Positions 1 through 8,200 of a DNA stretch of 64,000 nucleotides are shown here, piece after piece. The notes beneath the pieces are model-generated. The model saw only the letters and a list, made by a program, of their open reading frames with translations, was not told the origin of the DNA and searched no databases. The position numbers and the translations under genes were made by a program. Every line of letters begins with the position of its first letter. Position 1 is the first letter of the stretch. The stretch is from assembly GCF_000011085.1 (NCBI RefSeq), contig NC_006396.1:1054001-1118000 (forward strand). The letters run 5' to 3'. Source of the stretch: Haloarcula marismortui ATCC 43049 (GTDB lineage Archaea > Halobacteriota > Halobacteria > Halobacteriales > Haloarculaceae).

Positions 1-54
1 TTCCCCCATCGAGACGGCTGTTTCGTCGAGGTGTCAGACACAGATAGGACACAG

Positions 55-624
55 ATGACGAGCGTCGACGACCTGTGGTTCCTCTCTGATAAGGCCTGTC
101 AGACGGCCGAACAGACGTATCACGACCTCCGGAAGCGCTACACGGATTTCATTGAGTTCACGCGCCACCGCAACGTCCCGCGGAGTCGGTTCCGAGACGT
201 GGCGACCGGCGCTCGGGATCACGGCGCACCCTACGGCGCACACACGCTCGCCTACCGACCCAGCGGTGAACTCCTGCTCGTCCGCCACGAAGGCGTCGAC
301 ATGTGGGTTCTACCCGGCGGCGAGCTCGACAGAGGCGAGTCCTTCCAAGAGGCCGCACTGCGGGAATTAGGCGAGGAGAGCGGCATCGAAGCAACCATCG
401 AGGGACTGGGGATGCTCGGACGGGTCGAGTTTTACTGCGACGGTAATATGGCCTGGGGCGTGCTGCCAGTGTACGAGGCGCAAGCAGAGACGACCGACAT
501 CGCCGTCGACGACCCGGACCACGAAATCAGCGAGGCCCAGTGGTTTGACAAACTACCGGCCGATACGCGCGACCGCGAAGAGATCCTGCAGTGGCGCGGA
601 CAGCGGTTCAGCGGCAGAGCGTGA
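55..624 (+). CDS. NUDIX hydrolase
   Basis: The protein has about 189 residues with a complete NUDIX box (GGELDRGESF, then REL-EE-GI), which fits G-x5-E-x7-REU-x-EE-x-G-U. This motif binds the metal used to hydrolyse nucleoside diphosphate-linked compounds. About 60 residues precede the NUDIX fold and may help choose the substrate, which cannot be told from sequence. ATG at 55 is preferred; an in-frame GTG at 31 would add eight residues. The gene converges with the next one and is probably a single transcription unit. Confidence 0.85.
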   Translation: MTSVDDLWFLSDKACQTAEQTYHDLRKRYTDFIEFTRHRNVPRSRFRDVATGARDHGAPYGAHTLAYRPSGELLLVRHEGVDMWVLPGGELDRGESFQEAALRELGEESGIEATIEGLGMLGRVEFYCDGNMAWGVLPVYEAQAETTDIAVDDPDHEISEAQWFDKLPADTRDREEILQWRGQRFSGRA

Positions 625-643
625 GCCGCCGAAGTCGGGTCGA

Positions 644-1468
644 TTACTCCGGCCCGAACGACTGCCCGTCGCGGGCGTCGGCGTTCATCCGGCGGATGGT
701 CGCGCGGGCGTTACTCGCGTCGTAACCGAACAGCACGGTCTCGGCGTACTCCTCGGCCACCTCGACGGCCTTCGAGAGGTCGTCCACGTCCACGTCGACG
801 GCGTACAGTTCGATGCTAAAGGGCGTCGAGAGGCGGTCCTGCCACCCTTTCGCCAGGATCTCCAGCCAGTAGGTCGTCGAGTAGGCCATGTCGTAGATGG
901 GGACGACGAACTCATCGACGTACTCGGCGATGTCGTCAACCGCGACGCCCGAGCGGGCCTCGAGGTGGCCGGGGTAGGGGTCTGGATACAGCGTGAGGTA
1001 CATCTTCCCGGGCACGCGCTCGCGAGCCTCGGCGACAAACTCCGTGATGACGTTGCTGCGCCAGGCCGACCAGTCCTCGAACTCGCTGTCGGCGAAGCGC
1101 TGCTCGCAGCGGTCACAGTGGCAGTACTCGTCCCGTGGAAAGCCCACGTCATCGAGGCGGACGTCCTCGTTGACGGCGGCGGCCTCCTCGATGATGTCGA
1201 GCAGGCCCTCGCGGTAGCGGTCGTGGGTCGGGCAGACGTACGTCCAGTCGAAGTACGGCTGGTTCCGCGTTGCCGGCGTCCCCTCGTCGTCGAACGCGAG
1301 CAGGTCCTCCTCGCTTTCGACCGCGTTGTCGCCGAAACAGGACACCATGTTTACCGCGCCCGCAATCGGTTCGACAGCGCGGCCGGTCACGTCCTTGACC
1401 TCGTAGAACGCCCGGTCGAACTCAGACCACTCCGTCTCCTCCTCGTTACGGGTGACGACGCCGTACAT
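644..1468 (-). CDS. Uncharacterised protein, TIM-barrel/glycosidase-like
   Basis: This is a 274-residue protein that I do not firmly recognise. It has no signal peptide or membrane segment. The middle contains the acidic patch LDDVGFPRDEY followed by a Cys pair (CHCDRCEQRF), then strands such as KMYLTLYPDPYPG, FVVPIYDMAYS and TVLFGYDASN. Alternating strands and helices with Asp residues at strand ends resemble the putative glycoside hydrolase-like TIM barrels. That assignment is inference. The start is taken at the ATG in MYGVVTRNEE; the upstream extension looks non-coding. The lower-coordinate end lies 19 nt from the convergent NUDIX gene. Confidence 0.6.
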   Translation of the reverse strand: MYGVVTRNEEETEWSEFDRAFYEVKDVTGRAVEPIAGAVNMVSCFGDNAVESEEDLLAFDDEGTPATRNQPYFDWTYVCPTHDRYREGLLDIIEEAAAVNEDVRLDDVGFPRDEYCHCDRCEQRFADSEFEDWSAWRSNVITEFVAEARERVPGKMYLTLYPDPYPGHLEARSGVAVDDIAEYVDEFVVPIYDMAYSTTYWLEILAKGWQDRLSTPFSIELYAVDVDVDDLSKAVEVAEEYAETVLFGYDASNARATIRRMNADARDGQSFGPE

Positions 1469-1653
1469 ACACGCTGGTACGGCGGTTCGCCGGGTAAGGG
1501 TTCGGAAAGCGACGGCGCTGCCGCTGACAGCGCAGAAGCCGAGAGAATACTGCCGGCCGTCATAGTACCCGACCCAATACAACGCCGTTGAGGACCAGTA
1601 GGCAGGGCGGCCGGCAGTAGGTTCAGAGGGTGATACAGCCGATTCGCGCAGCG

Positions 1654-1722
1654 TTACCGCTTGACGACGTACACGAGGGCAAGTGCCATGACCGCGACGA
1701 GGGCGATGACTTTCTTTGACAT
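1654..1722 (-). CDS. 22-residue single-span membrane microprotein
   Basis: A short ORF begins ATG-TCA-AAG-AAA and ends AAG-CGG-TAA. It encodes MSKK, then about 16 hydrophobic residues (VIALVAVMALALVYVV), then KR. Basic residues on both sides of one hydrophobic stretch are what a tiny transmembrane protein needs. An A/T-rich stretch with a TATA-like TTTATAATC lies about 24-30 nt upstream on the minus strand (near 1744-1754), right for a leaderless transcript. It stands alone between thiC and the TIM-barrel-like gene. The function is unknown. Confidence is limited by length. Confidence 0.5.
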   Translation of the reverse strand: MSKKVIALVAVMALALVYVVKR

Positions 1723-1765
1723 CGTTTCAATAAACGAACACCGATTATAAAGAACTACCGCCGTG

Positions 1766-3208
1766 CTAATCGTCAGCACTCCCCTCTGTATCAGCGGGCA
1801 TATCGGCGTCAGGGCCGGGGATATCGGCCCCGTCGTGGGTACCGACCGGCGGTCGGTTTACCGCTGCCGCTGACGAGTCTTCGAGGGGAGTCCGGTCGTC
1901 AGCGTCGGCCTCGATCGATTCCATGTCGCCGTCAGACCGTGCATCCTGATCGATGCGCATCGAACAGAACTCCACGCCACACATCGAACAAAAACGTGCC
2001 TCCTTGTAGTTGTCACCGGGGAGCGTCTGGTCGTGGTACTCGCGGGCGCGGTCGGGGTCCAGCGCCAGGTCGAACTGCTCGCGCCAGTCGAAGGCGTACC
2101 GGGCTTCCGAGAGGGCGTCGTCCCAGTCCCGTGCCCCCTCGCGGCCGTTTGCCACGTCGGCGGCGTGAGCCGCGATGCGATAGGCCGCGAGTCCGTCCCG
2201 CACATCGGATTTTTCCGGGAGGCCCAGGTGTTCCTTTGGAGTGACGTAACAGAGCATCGCCGCACCGGCACGGCCTGCCTCCGTTGCACCGATGGCGCTC
2301 GTGATGTGGTCGTAGCCCGGCGCAACGTCGGTCACGAGCGGGCCGAGAACGTAGAACGGTGCGCCGTCACAGACCTCCTGCTGACGTTCGACTTGCTCAG
2401 CGACCTGATCCATCGGGACGTGGCCCGGTCCCTCGACCATCACCTGCACGTCGTGTTTCCAAGCGGTCCGCGTGAGTTCCCCGAGCGTATCCAGTTCGGC
2501 GAACTGTGCGTCGTCGCCGGCATCGGCGAGACAGCCCGGCCGGAGGCCATCGCCGAGGCTGAAAGTCACGTCGTACTCACGGAATATCTCGCAGATGGCT
2601 TCGAATTTCGTGTATAGCGGGTTCTCCATGCCGTTCTCCTCGATCCACTTGGCGAGGATGGACCCGCCGCGAGAGACAATCCCCGTTTTACGGCCGTCAG
2701 TCAGCGGCAGGTGTTCCATCCGGACACCGGCGTGGATAGTCATGTAGTCGACCCCCTGCTTTGCCTGCTTCTCGATAACGTCAAGCAGCAGTTCGTGGGT
2801 GATCTCGCTCGGGTCGCTGGCGCGCTTGACCGCCTCGTAGATGGGAACTGTCCCGACCGGCACTGGTGAGTGCGTGACGTTGGCCGACCGTATCTCGTCG
2901 AGGTTGCGCCCAGTCGAGAGGTCCATCACCGTGTCCGCGCCGTAGTGGACAGCGGTGTGAAGCTTCTCCAGTTCGCCCTCGATATCGCTCGTCTCCTCGC
3001 TGTTGCCGATGTTTGCGTTGACCTTCGTCGCAAACTCCCGGCCGATAATCATCGGGTCCAGCGAGTCGTGGCCGACGTTCGCGGGAATCACCGCCTGTCC
3101 GTCAGCGACTTGCTGTCGAACGAACGCCGGGTCGACACCTTCGCGCTCTGCGACTCGCTCCATCTCCTCGGTGACGGTTCCGTTCCGCGCTGCTGCCATC
3201 TGCGTCAT
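1766..3208 (-). CDS. thiC: Phosphomethylpyrimidine synthase ThiC
   Basis: ThiC is the radical-SAM enzyme that converts aminoimidazole ribotide to hydroxymethylpyrimidine phosphate in thiamine synthesis. The 480-residue protein shows family blocks such as [31 protein letters not shown] and [12 protein letters not shown]. The C-terminal cluster motif C-x2-C-x4-C is intact (CSMCGVEFC, near residue 410) and would hold the catalytic 4Fe-4S cluster. An acidic, low-complexity tail of about 50 residues follows. ATG at 3208 is chosen because a TATA box lies 25-32 nt upstream. I saw no TPP riboswitch. Confidence 0.97.
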   Translation of the reverse strand: MTQMAAARNGTVTEEMERVAEREGVDPAFVRQQVADGQAVIPANVGHDSLDPMIIGREFATKVNANIGNSEETSDIEGELEKLHTAVHYGADTVMDLSTGRNLDEIRSANVTHSPVPVGTVPIYEAVKRASDPSEITHELLLDVIEKQAKQGVDYMTIHAGVRMEHLPLTDGRKTGIVSRGGSILAKWIEENGMENPLYTKFEAICEIFREYDVTFSLGDGLRPGCLADAGDDAQFAELDTLGELTRTAWKHDVQVMVEGPGHVPMDQVAEQVERQQEVCDGAPFYVLGPLVTDVAPGYDHITSAIGATEAGRAGAAMLCYVTPKEHLGLPEKSDVRDGLAAYRIAAHAADVANGREGARDWDDALSEARYAFDWREQFDLALDPDRAREYHDQTLPGDNYKEARFCSMCGVEFCSMRIDQDARSDGDMESIEADADDRTPLEDSSAAAVNRPPVGTHDGADIPGPDADMPADTEGSADD

Positions 3209-3231
3209 AATCACTAGGTTATACTACCAAG

Positions 3232-3240
3232 TTATAAAAC
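3232..3240 (-). promoter_or_regulatory. TATA box for thiC
   Basis: The minus strand reads GTTTTATAACTT here, 24-32 nt before the ATG at 3208. This is the normal distance for a leaderless haloarchaeal transcript. A second short TATAAC lies between the box and the start, so GTTATA/TATAAC half-sites could serve as an operator. The binding factor is unknown. Confidence 0.5.
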
Positions 3241-3325
3241 ACTATGGTCGAACGCGTGAAAGACACCCCGTCAATACTGGGAACAACCCCAACACGGATG
3301 TACCCGAACGAGAAATGAGCCAATA

Positions 3326-4207
3326 ATGGCCCGACAAACCCGGCGTGCAGTACTTGCGGCACTGGGGAGTGGTATCGCCGCAACCGCTGGCTGTGGGGCA
3401 TTCGGGCAGGAACGGGTAGACGTGCTGGTGGCAGGGAGTTTACAGAAGGCAGCCAGCGAGACGCTCCAGACCCAGACAGACGTCGAAATCGCCGTCGAAG
3501 CCCGCGGTTCAGTGCAGGCCGCCCGCCTGGTCGCTGACGGGAAGCGCGACCCGGCTATTGTCGCGCTGGCGGACCCCACCCTGTTCAACCGGGTCATGGA
3601 CACCGCCTGGCACGCCGTGATCGCCAGCAACGAGATGGTACTTGCGTACAACCCAGAGACAAGCGCCGGGACCCGTATCACGGACGCAGAGCCGTGGTAC
3701 GTGCCGCTCAGACGTGACAGCGTCTCGCTCGGCCGTACTGACCCGGCGCTTGACCCGCTTGGCTATCGAACGCTGTTCGTGCTGGCCCTCGCGGCGGACT
3801 ACTACGACGAACCCGGCCTACCAGATGCTATCCTCTCGCCGGACCAGACGTACCCCGAGACACAACTGCTCGCGCAGTTCGAGACGGGAGCCGTCGACGC
3901 CGCCTTCGTCTACCGGAGTATGGCGGTCGAACGGGACTACCCCTTCCGGGAGTTCCCGCCGGAAATACATCTTGGCGACCCCGCATACGCCGAACAGTAT
4001 CAGACCACCAGCTACGAGCTTCCGAACGGCTCGGCAATCACTGGCAGCCCTATCGAGTACGGGGCTATCCGCCGCAATACCCAGGAAGCGACACGTACAG
4101 CCTTCGAGGCAGTCCTGTCCGGAGACTGGCTCGCATCACACGGATTTACTCTCCGTCAGGCCTATCCTCGACTAGTGGGAGATGTCCCGAACACTGTCAC
4201 GCGGTGA
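3326..4207 (+). CDS. Molybdate/tungstate-type ABC substrate-binding lipoprotein
   Basis: The protein has 293 residues. It begins with a twin-arginine lipoprotein signal (RQTRRAVLAALGSG, then lipobox ATAGC with Cys at residue 23), so it should be exported folded and anchored on the outer face of the membrane. The mature part follows the type II periplasmic binding fold of WtpA/ModA proteins (VLVAGSLQKA near the start, GSVQAARLVADG, NEMVLAYNP). It probably captures oxyanions such as molybdate or tungstate. The stop lies inside the next gene, which encodes the permease. The molybdenum cofactor genes nearby support a molybdate or tungstate role, but specificity is inferred. Confidence 0.85.
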   Translation: MARQTRRAVLAALGSGIAATAGCGAFGQERVDVLVAGSLQKAASETLQTQTDVEIAVEARGSVQAARLVADGKRDPAIVALADPTLFNRVMDTAWHAVIASNEMVLAYNPETSAGTRITDAEPWYVPLRRDSVSLGRTDPALDPLGYRTLFVLALAADYYDEPGLPDAILSPDQTYPETQLLAQFETGAVDAAFVYRSMAVERDYPFREFPPEIHLGDPAYAEQYQTTSYELPNGSAITGSPIEYGAIRRNTQEATRTAFEAVLSGDWLASHGFTLRQAYPRLVGDVPNTVTR

Positions 4208-4982
4208 GACCAGTGCCGGCCACACGGTCGGCGTGCGCGAGCTCGTTCCCGCGCTGGGAGCGGTGCTACTCCTGTATTTTGTCGTTCCGGTGCTGGTGCT
4301 CGTTATCACGTACTCCCCGGCGGCGCTGCTGACGAGTCTGACAGAGACGTACGTCATCAACGCCGCAGTCACATCTCTCGTTGCCGCACTCGGCAGTACG
4401 ACCATCGCTGTCGTATTTGGCCTCCCGCTTGCCTACTGGCTCTCGCGAAACACCAGCGTGCTGGCGACTGCAGCGATGGGTGCCGTCGTCCTCCCGCTCG
4501 TCCTCCCACCGGTTGTCAGCGGGATGTTGTTGTTGACCGTCGTCGGCCCGAACGGACTCGGCGGTCTTACCGACCTGACGCTGACACGGTCGCTGCTTGG
4601 CGTCATCGCCGCCCAGACGTTCGTCGCGTCGCCGTTTTTCGTCGTCACTGCCAAGGCCGCCTTCGATGGCATTGACGACCGGCTCGAAGAAGCCTCACGG
4701 TCGCTCGGACGCGACTGGGTCGGGACGATGCGTTCGGTGACGGTCCCGCTCGCAAAGCCCGGGCTGCTCGCCGGACTCGTACTGACCTTCGCCCGCGCGA
4801 TGGGCGAGTTCGGCGCGACGATGATGCTGGCGTACTATCCGCGGACGCTCCCTGTCCAGATCTGGGCCTCGTTCATCTCTGACGGACTGGATGCGGCGCT
4901 GCCCGTGGCAGTAGTGCTGCTCGGCGTCGCGCTCGGGACGCTGCTGGTGGTCCATGCACTGCGGGCGACGCCGTGGCGGTAG
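4182..4982 (+). CDS. Molybdate/tungstate-type ABC permease
   Basis: This 266-residue polytopic protein has about six hydrophobic segments and the permease EAA loop (EEASRSLGRDWVGTMRSVTVPLAKPGLL, residues about 168-197), which docks the ATPase. It matches the WtpB/ModB family in size and layout. It overlaps the binding-protein gene by 26 nt, so the two are co-translated. No ATP-binding subunit gene follows: the next gene faces the other way and encodes cofactor enzymes. The transporter must borrow an ATPase encoded elsewhere, unless it is non-functional. Confidence 0.88.
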   Translation: MSRTLSRGETSAGHTVGVRELVPALGAVLLLYFVVPVLVLVITYSPAALLTSLTETYVINAAVTSLVAALGSTTIAVVFGLPLAYWLSRNTSVLATAAMGAVVLPLVLPPVVSGMLLLTVVGPNGLGGLTDLTLTRSLLGVIAAQTFVASPFFVVTAKAAFDGIDDRLEEASRSLGRDWVGTMRSVTVPLAKPGLLAGLVLTFARAMGEFGATMMLAYYPRTLPVQIWASFISDGLDAALPVAVVLLGVALGTLLVVHALRATPWR

Positions 4983-5013
4983 CGGTTACTGCAGGAAAAG
5001 TCGCACCACCAGC

Positions 5014-5841
5014 TTATCGCTCGTGTGCCCAGAACTCCTCGTCGACGGTGACTTCCTTCTTGAACAGCGGCACCTCCTCTTTCAGCCGGTTGATACCGTC
5101 TTCGACGGCGCGGAACGCCTCAGTTCGGTGGCCGGCCAGAATGACGACGAAAACGATGTCCTCGCCAGCATCGACCACACCGGTTTTGTGGTGTAGTCGA
5201 ACCGCGTAGACGCCGTCGCGTGCTTCAAGATCCCGCCGAAGTGCGGCCATCTTTTCCGCGGCGACCTCGTCGTAGCGTTCGAACTCCAGCAGCTCCGTTG
5301 GCGGGTCCTCCGGCCCCTCCTGTGCACGAACGCGCCCGGTAAACGTCGCTATTGCACCCGAGTACACCTCGTCCGGGTCCCGCTTTACGTCCGCGACAAG
5401 TGTTTCCAGCGTGATGTAGGGGTCTCGCTCCTCCATCGCGGTGAGGATGTCGTCAAGGTCAGCGTCTGCACCGTGGGGCGTGCGATGGATGACGGGGTCG
5501 GCGGCCTCGCGGTCGCCGAGGACAACTTTCGGGATGTTCGCGTCCGAATACCCCTCTACGAGTACGTAGTCGTAGTCGGGCGAAAGGTCGTCCAGCGTCT
5601 CGTCGAGCGTCCGCGACTGCCCCGTCGCGTACCACTCGCCGTCGTCGGTGAGCGCGACGGTCTCGGCCGCTCCGGCGTCGCGGTGGCGAACCGTGTCTTT
5701 TCCGTCCGTGTCAACATCCGGCGCGTGCGTGCAGTGTTTCACCGTCGCGACACGGCCGGTCCCGGAGAGCCGCTGTGTCAACCGCTCGACCAGCGTGGTC
5801 TTCCCCGAGTCGGAGTGGCCGACGATACCGAGGACTTGCAT
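5014..5841 (-). CDS. MobB-MoaE fusion protein
   Basis: A 275-residue protein joins two steps of molybdenum cofactor synthesis. Residues 1 to about 150 are a MobB-type GTPase with Walker A GHSDSGKTTL; MobB helps MobA attach GMP to molybdopterin. Residues about 150-275 are MoaE, the large subunit of molybdopterin synthase, with ATFTGRVR and the C-terminal KEEVPLFKKEV segment carrying conserved lysines. MoaE pairs with the sulfur carrier MoaD, which is not encoded here. The gene converges with the permease gene and lies in the same direction as moaC and moaB. A TATA-like TATGAAAAAGG lies about 30 nt upstream. Confidence 0.92.
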   Translation of the reverse strand: MQVLGIVGHSDSGKTTLVERLTQRLSGTGRVATVKHCTHAPDVDTDGKDTVRHRDAGAAETVALTDDGEWYATGQSRTLDETLDDLSPDYDYVLVEGYSDANIPKVVLGDREAADPVIHRTPHGADADLDDILTAMEERDPYITLETLVADVKRDPDEVYSGAIATFTGRVRAQEGPEDPPTELLEFERYDEVAAEKMAALRRDLEARDGVYAVRLHHKTGVVDAGEDIVFVVILAGHRTEAFRAVEDGINRLKEEVPLFKKEVTVDEEFWAHER

Positions 5842-5914
5842 ACGCGCCAGTAGCAGGGCGACGTAGATAGACCTTTTTCATAGCGGTGTCGCAGCTGTCG
5901 CCAGTAGCCCTTCC

Positions 5915-6388
5915 TCAGCGGTCGACAGTTTTCTCGACCACACGGATATCTTCGATAGCTGTCGTGGGATACTCGCCGTCATCGTCTTTCTCGTTTGCTT
6001 TCACCATATCCCAGACGACGTTGAGGCCGGTCGTCACGCCCTCCAGCGCCTCCATCTCGCAGCCAGTCTTGCCAACCGTCTCGACGGCCACGACGATTTC
6101 GACGGCCTCGTCGCCAACGGTGAACTCGATGTCGACGTTCGTGATGGGGATCTGGTGGCACATTGGCACCATCTCCCAGGTGTGTTTTACCGCCTGAATC
6201 GCGCCGATACGGGCTGTCGCCAGCACGTCGCCTTTCTCCACCTCGTCGGCGTCGATGGCCGCCAGCGTGGACTCGGTGAGTCGAATCTGTCCGCGTGCGA
6301 CTGCGCGGCGCTGGCTCTCGGCCTTGTCGCCCACATCGACCATCTGTGCGTCCCCCTCCTCATCGACGTGCGTGAACTCCTCGGACAT
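5915..6388 (-). CDS. moaC: Cyclic pyranopterin monophosphate synthase MoaC
   Basis: MoaC completes the first step of molybdenum cofactor synthesis, turning the MoaA product into cyclic pyranopterin monophosphate. The 157-residue protein contains the family signatures MVDVGDK near the start, KTW/HTWEMVPMCHQIP, then NVDIEFTV and the catalytic region VAVETVGKTGCEMEALEGV. The ATG at 6388 gives the standard N-terminus; longer in-frame extensions are arginine-rich and not protein-like. It lies between moaB and mobB-moaE on the same strand. Confidence 0.97.
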   Translation of the reverse strand: MSEEFTHVDEEGDAQMVDVGDKAESQRRAVARGQIRLTESTLAAIDADEVEKGDVLATARIGAIQAVKHTWEMVPMCHQIPITNVDIEFTVGDEAVEIVVAVETVGKTGCEMEALEGVTTGLNVVWDMVKANEKDDDGEYPTTAIEDIRVVEKTVDR

Positions 6389-6432
6389 AGCTATCCGTAG
6401 CCGACGCCGGCCCAAAACCGTGCGGGTCCGCG

Positions 6433-7068
6433 TTACCGGCGGACGAGCCCAAGCAGGTGGCCCACGGCTGGCGCGACGAGTTTCTCCGCGCCCGTCCGGG
6501 CGGCGTTCTCGCTGCCAGGGAGGCAAAACACCAGGCGGTCGTCGACGACGCCGGCGGTCGCGCGCGAGGCCATCGCCATCGGCCCGACTTCCTCGTAGGA
6601 GAGCCAGCGGAACAGTTCACCGAAGCCGGGAACCGGCCGGTCGAACAGCGGTTCGATGGCGTCGACAGTCACGTCGTCGGGCGTGAGCCCAGTCCCGCCG
6701 GTCGTCAGAACCACGTCGACGCCGTCATCTAGCAGGGAAGCGACAGCGTCCTCGATAGCGTCCATCTCGTCCGCGACGAGGCGGCGCTCGGCGATTTTGT
6801 GGCCCGCGTCTTCGCAGGCCGTGGCGATGATGTCCCCCGCCGGGTCATCATCGAGTGTTCTGGAGGTGGAAACTGTGAGAACCCCTATGTCAACCCCTTC
6901 GGCGTCGTGGGCGTGATGGTCGTCATGGGTGTGTTCCTCGTGGCTATGGTCGTGGTCACTGTCGTGTTCGTGCTCTCCGTGGTCGTGGCTATGCTCTCCG
7001 TGTTCATCCTCGCTGTGGCTGTGACCTGCCTCGTCGTGGCCGGTCGCTTCGTCGTGGTCGTGCCCCAT
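6433..7068 (-). CDS. moaB: MoaB/MogA family protein with His-rich N-terminal extension
   Basis: The C-terminal 155 residues are a MoaB/MogA molybdopterin adenylyltransferase-like domain (VLTVSTSRTLDDD, VLTTGGTGLTPDDVT, SRATAGVVDDRLVFCLPGSENAA). This family adenylylates molybdopterin before molybdenum insertion. The first 55 residues or so are almost entirely His, Asp and Glu, with about 19 histidines. The extension resembles metal-binding tails of metallochaperones and could bind divalent cations. The start at MGHDHDE is preferred; an upstream in-frame start would add eight residues. It sits directly upstream of moaC in the same direction. Confidence 0.92.
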   Translation of the reverse strand: MGHDHDEATGHDEAGHSHSEDEHGEHSHDHGEHEHDSDHDHSHEEHTHDDHHAHDAEGVDIGVLTVSTSRTLDDDPAGDIIATACEDAGHKIAERRLVADEMDAIEDAVASLLDDGVDVVLTTGGTGLTPDDVTVDAIEPLFDRPVPGFGELFRWLSYEEVGPMAMASRATAGVVDDRLVFCLPGSENAARTGAEKLVAPAVGHLLGLVRR

Positions 7069-7175
7069 ACCGGAGATGATAGGCGGCGGCAAAATATACC
7101 CTCGGCTGCGTGGCCAGTGGTCGGGCCAACTCGGACAGAGTGCGAAAGTAGGAACCAGCCGAGAGAGCCGGTGGC

Positions 7176-7688
7176 TTACTCGTAGTAGGGGAGCCGTTCG
7201 ACGATCTCCGCGAAGGCCACGTTCTCGCGGACCTGATCCATCTCGACGCGGAGGCGCTCCCCGACATCCGCATTGGAGACGATGACGACGTACCCGCCGT
7301 CAATGCGCGCGACGCCGTCGCCTTTGTCCCCGATGTTCTCGATTTCGACCACACGCGTCTCACCCTCGGCAACGGGCGGGGACGACGGTCCAAACTCCGG
7401 TTCCCTGCTCCGCTCGTCGGACTGTGAATCGGACTGCAGTCCGGATTGAGAACTGGATTGCGGCTCCTGCCTGGAGTCGGAACCAGACTGCGGCTCTTGC
7501 TTGGAGTGGGACTCTGACTGGGACGCGGGTGCCTCAGCCGCCGACTGGAACAGTGCGATCCGGTACAGCGTCTCGGGGGCCAGCGTTCCCAGCTCGACCT
7601 CCTGTTTTGGAATCTCGATCACGTACGAGTCGTGCTGCTCCTCAACGGGTGCGGTAAAGAGACAGTGAAGATCTGAATCGGTCGCCAT
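7176..7688 (-). CDS. TRAM-domain protein with Ser/Gln-rich linker
   Basis: The protein has 170 residues in three parts. Residues 1-50 form a small N-terminal region (LHCLFTAPVEEQHDSYVIEIPKQEV). Residues about 52-103 form a low-complexity linker of Ser, Gln, Glu and Asp built on imperfect repeats such as QEPQSGSDSR and QEPQSSSQSG. Residues 108-170 form a TRAM domain (VVEIENIGDKGDGVARIDGGYVVIVSNADVG), a fold that binds RNA in tRNA-modification enzymes and in stand-alone archaeal proteins. It probably binds RNA. The ATG at 7688 is preceded by a TATA-like AATTATAC. Confidence 0.8.
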   Translation of the reverse strand: MATDSDLHCLFTAPVEEQHDSYVIEIPKQEVELGTLAPETLYRIALFQSAAEAPASQSESHSKQEPQSGSDSRQEPQSSSQSGLQSDSQSDERSREPEFGPSSPPVAEGETRVVEIENIGDKGDGVARIDGGYVVIVSNADVGERLRVEMDQVRENVAFAEIVERLPYYE

Positions 7689-7827
7689 TAGTATAATTGG
7701 TTGGACTAGCACCGGAACTGCATTGATTCTGGTGTTTTCGATCCGCCGGGCCGAACGCTGCTAGAAGGAGTGGCAAACAGGCTGTGCACGCCTGCTATCG
7801 AGCGAGCCGTCGAGCAGCGTGGGGCGA

Positions 7828-8145
7828 TTACTCGAATTCGAACAGCCGACGGAGTTCGCGCTCGATAGCGTCAGTGAACGCCGATAGCACTGTGTCGAAC
7901 GTCGCTTCGTCGCCCGGCAACGACTGCGCACGCGCTGCAGTGTCGTCGGGAAGCCGGATGCTAAACGTCCCGTTGCCCTCGTACACCGGCTCGCTCTCGC
8001 TGAGAATCTGCCGGTCGATCCCACGAAGGACCTCGGAGTCGTACTGCCCGTGCAGTTCCTGATACGCGTTCGAGTACGCCGTTTCGAGCTCTTCGAAGTA
8101 GTGGACGTATTTCTCGTCGAACTTCTCGGCGTCGAACTCGGTCAT
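7828..8145 (-). CDS. Small conserved haloarchaeal protein (DUF5783-like)
   Basis: This acidic 105-residue protein begins MTEFDAEKFDEKYVHYFEELE. From memory of haloarchaeal annotations it matches the DUF5783 family, whose function is unknown. There is no signal peptide or membrane segment; predicted structure is a helical N-terminal half, a central patch (SESEPVYEGNGTFSIRLPDD) and a C-terminal helix. The ATG at 8145 gives the family N-terminus; the upstream extension is basic and out of character. The adjacent minus-strand gene encodes an HD-domain protein. Confidence 0.72.
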   Translation of the reverse strand: MTEFDAEKFDEKYVHYFEELETAYSNAYQELHGQYDSEVLRGIDRQILSESEPVYEGNGTFSIRLPDDTAARAQSLPGDEATFDTVLSAFTDAIERELRRLFEFE

Positions 8146-8200
8146 AGATGCAGTGTCGCCGGGGCGAGGGGAAAAGGTTCTGTGACTCCGTGGACGTCGT

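Noticed and set aside
545-1591. A 348-codon plus-strand frame, and similar long frames opposite narG (13761-15359), narH (15371-16432), dmsA (26357-27712) and the HEAT gene (19098-20507).
   Set aside because: These are mirror frames of high-GC genes. Their products are Arg/Val/Gly-rich and lack motifs, while the opposite strand encodes recognised proteins in coupled operons.
3209-3325. A possible thiamine pyrophosphate riboswitch before thiC.
   Set aside because: The TATA box lies only 25-32 nt before the start codon, so there is no room for a leader RNA, and no thi-box motif was seen.
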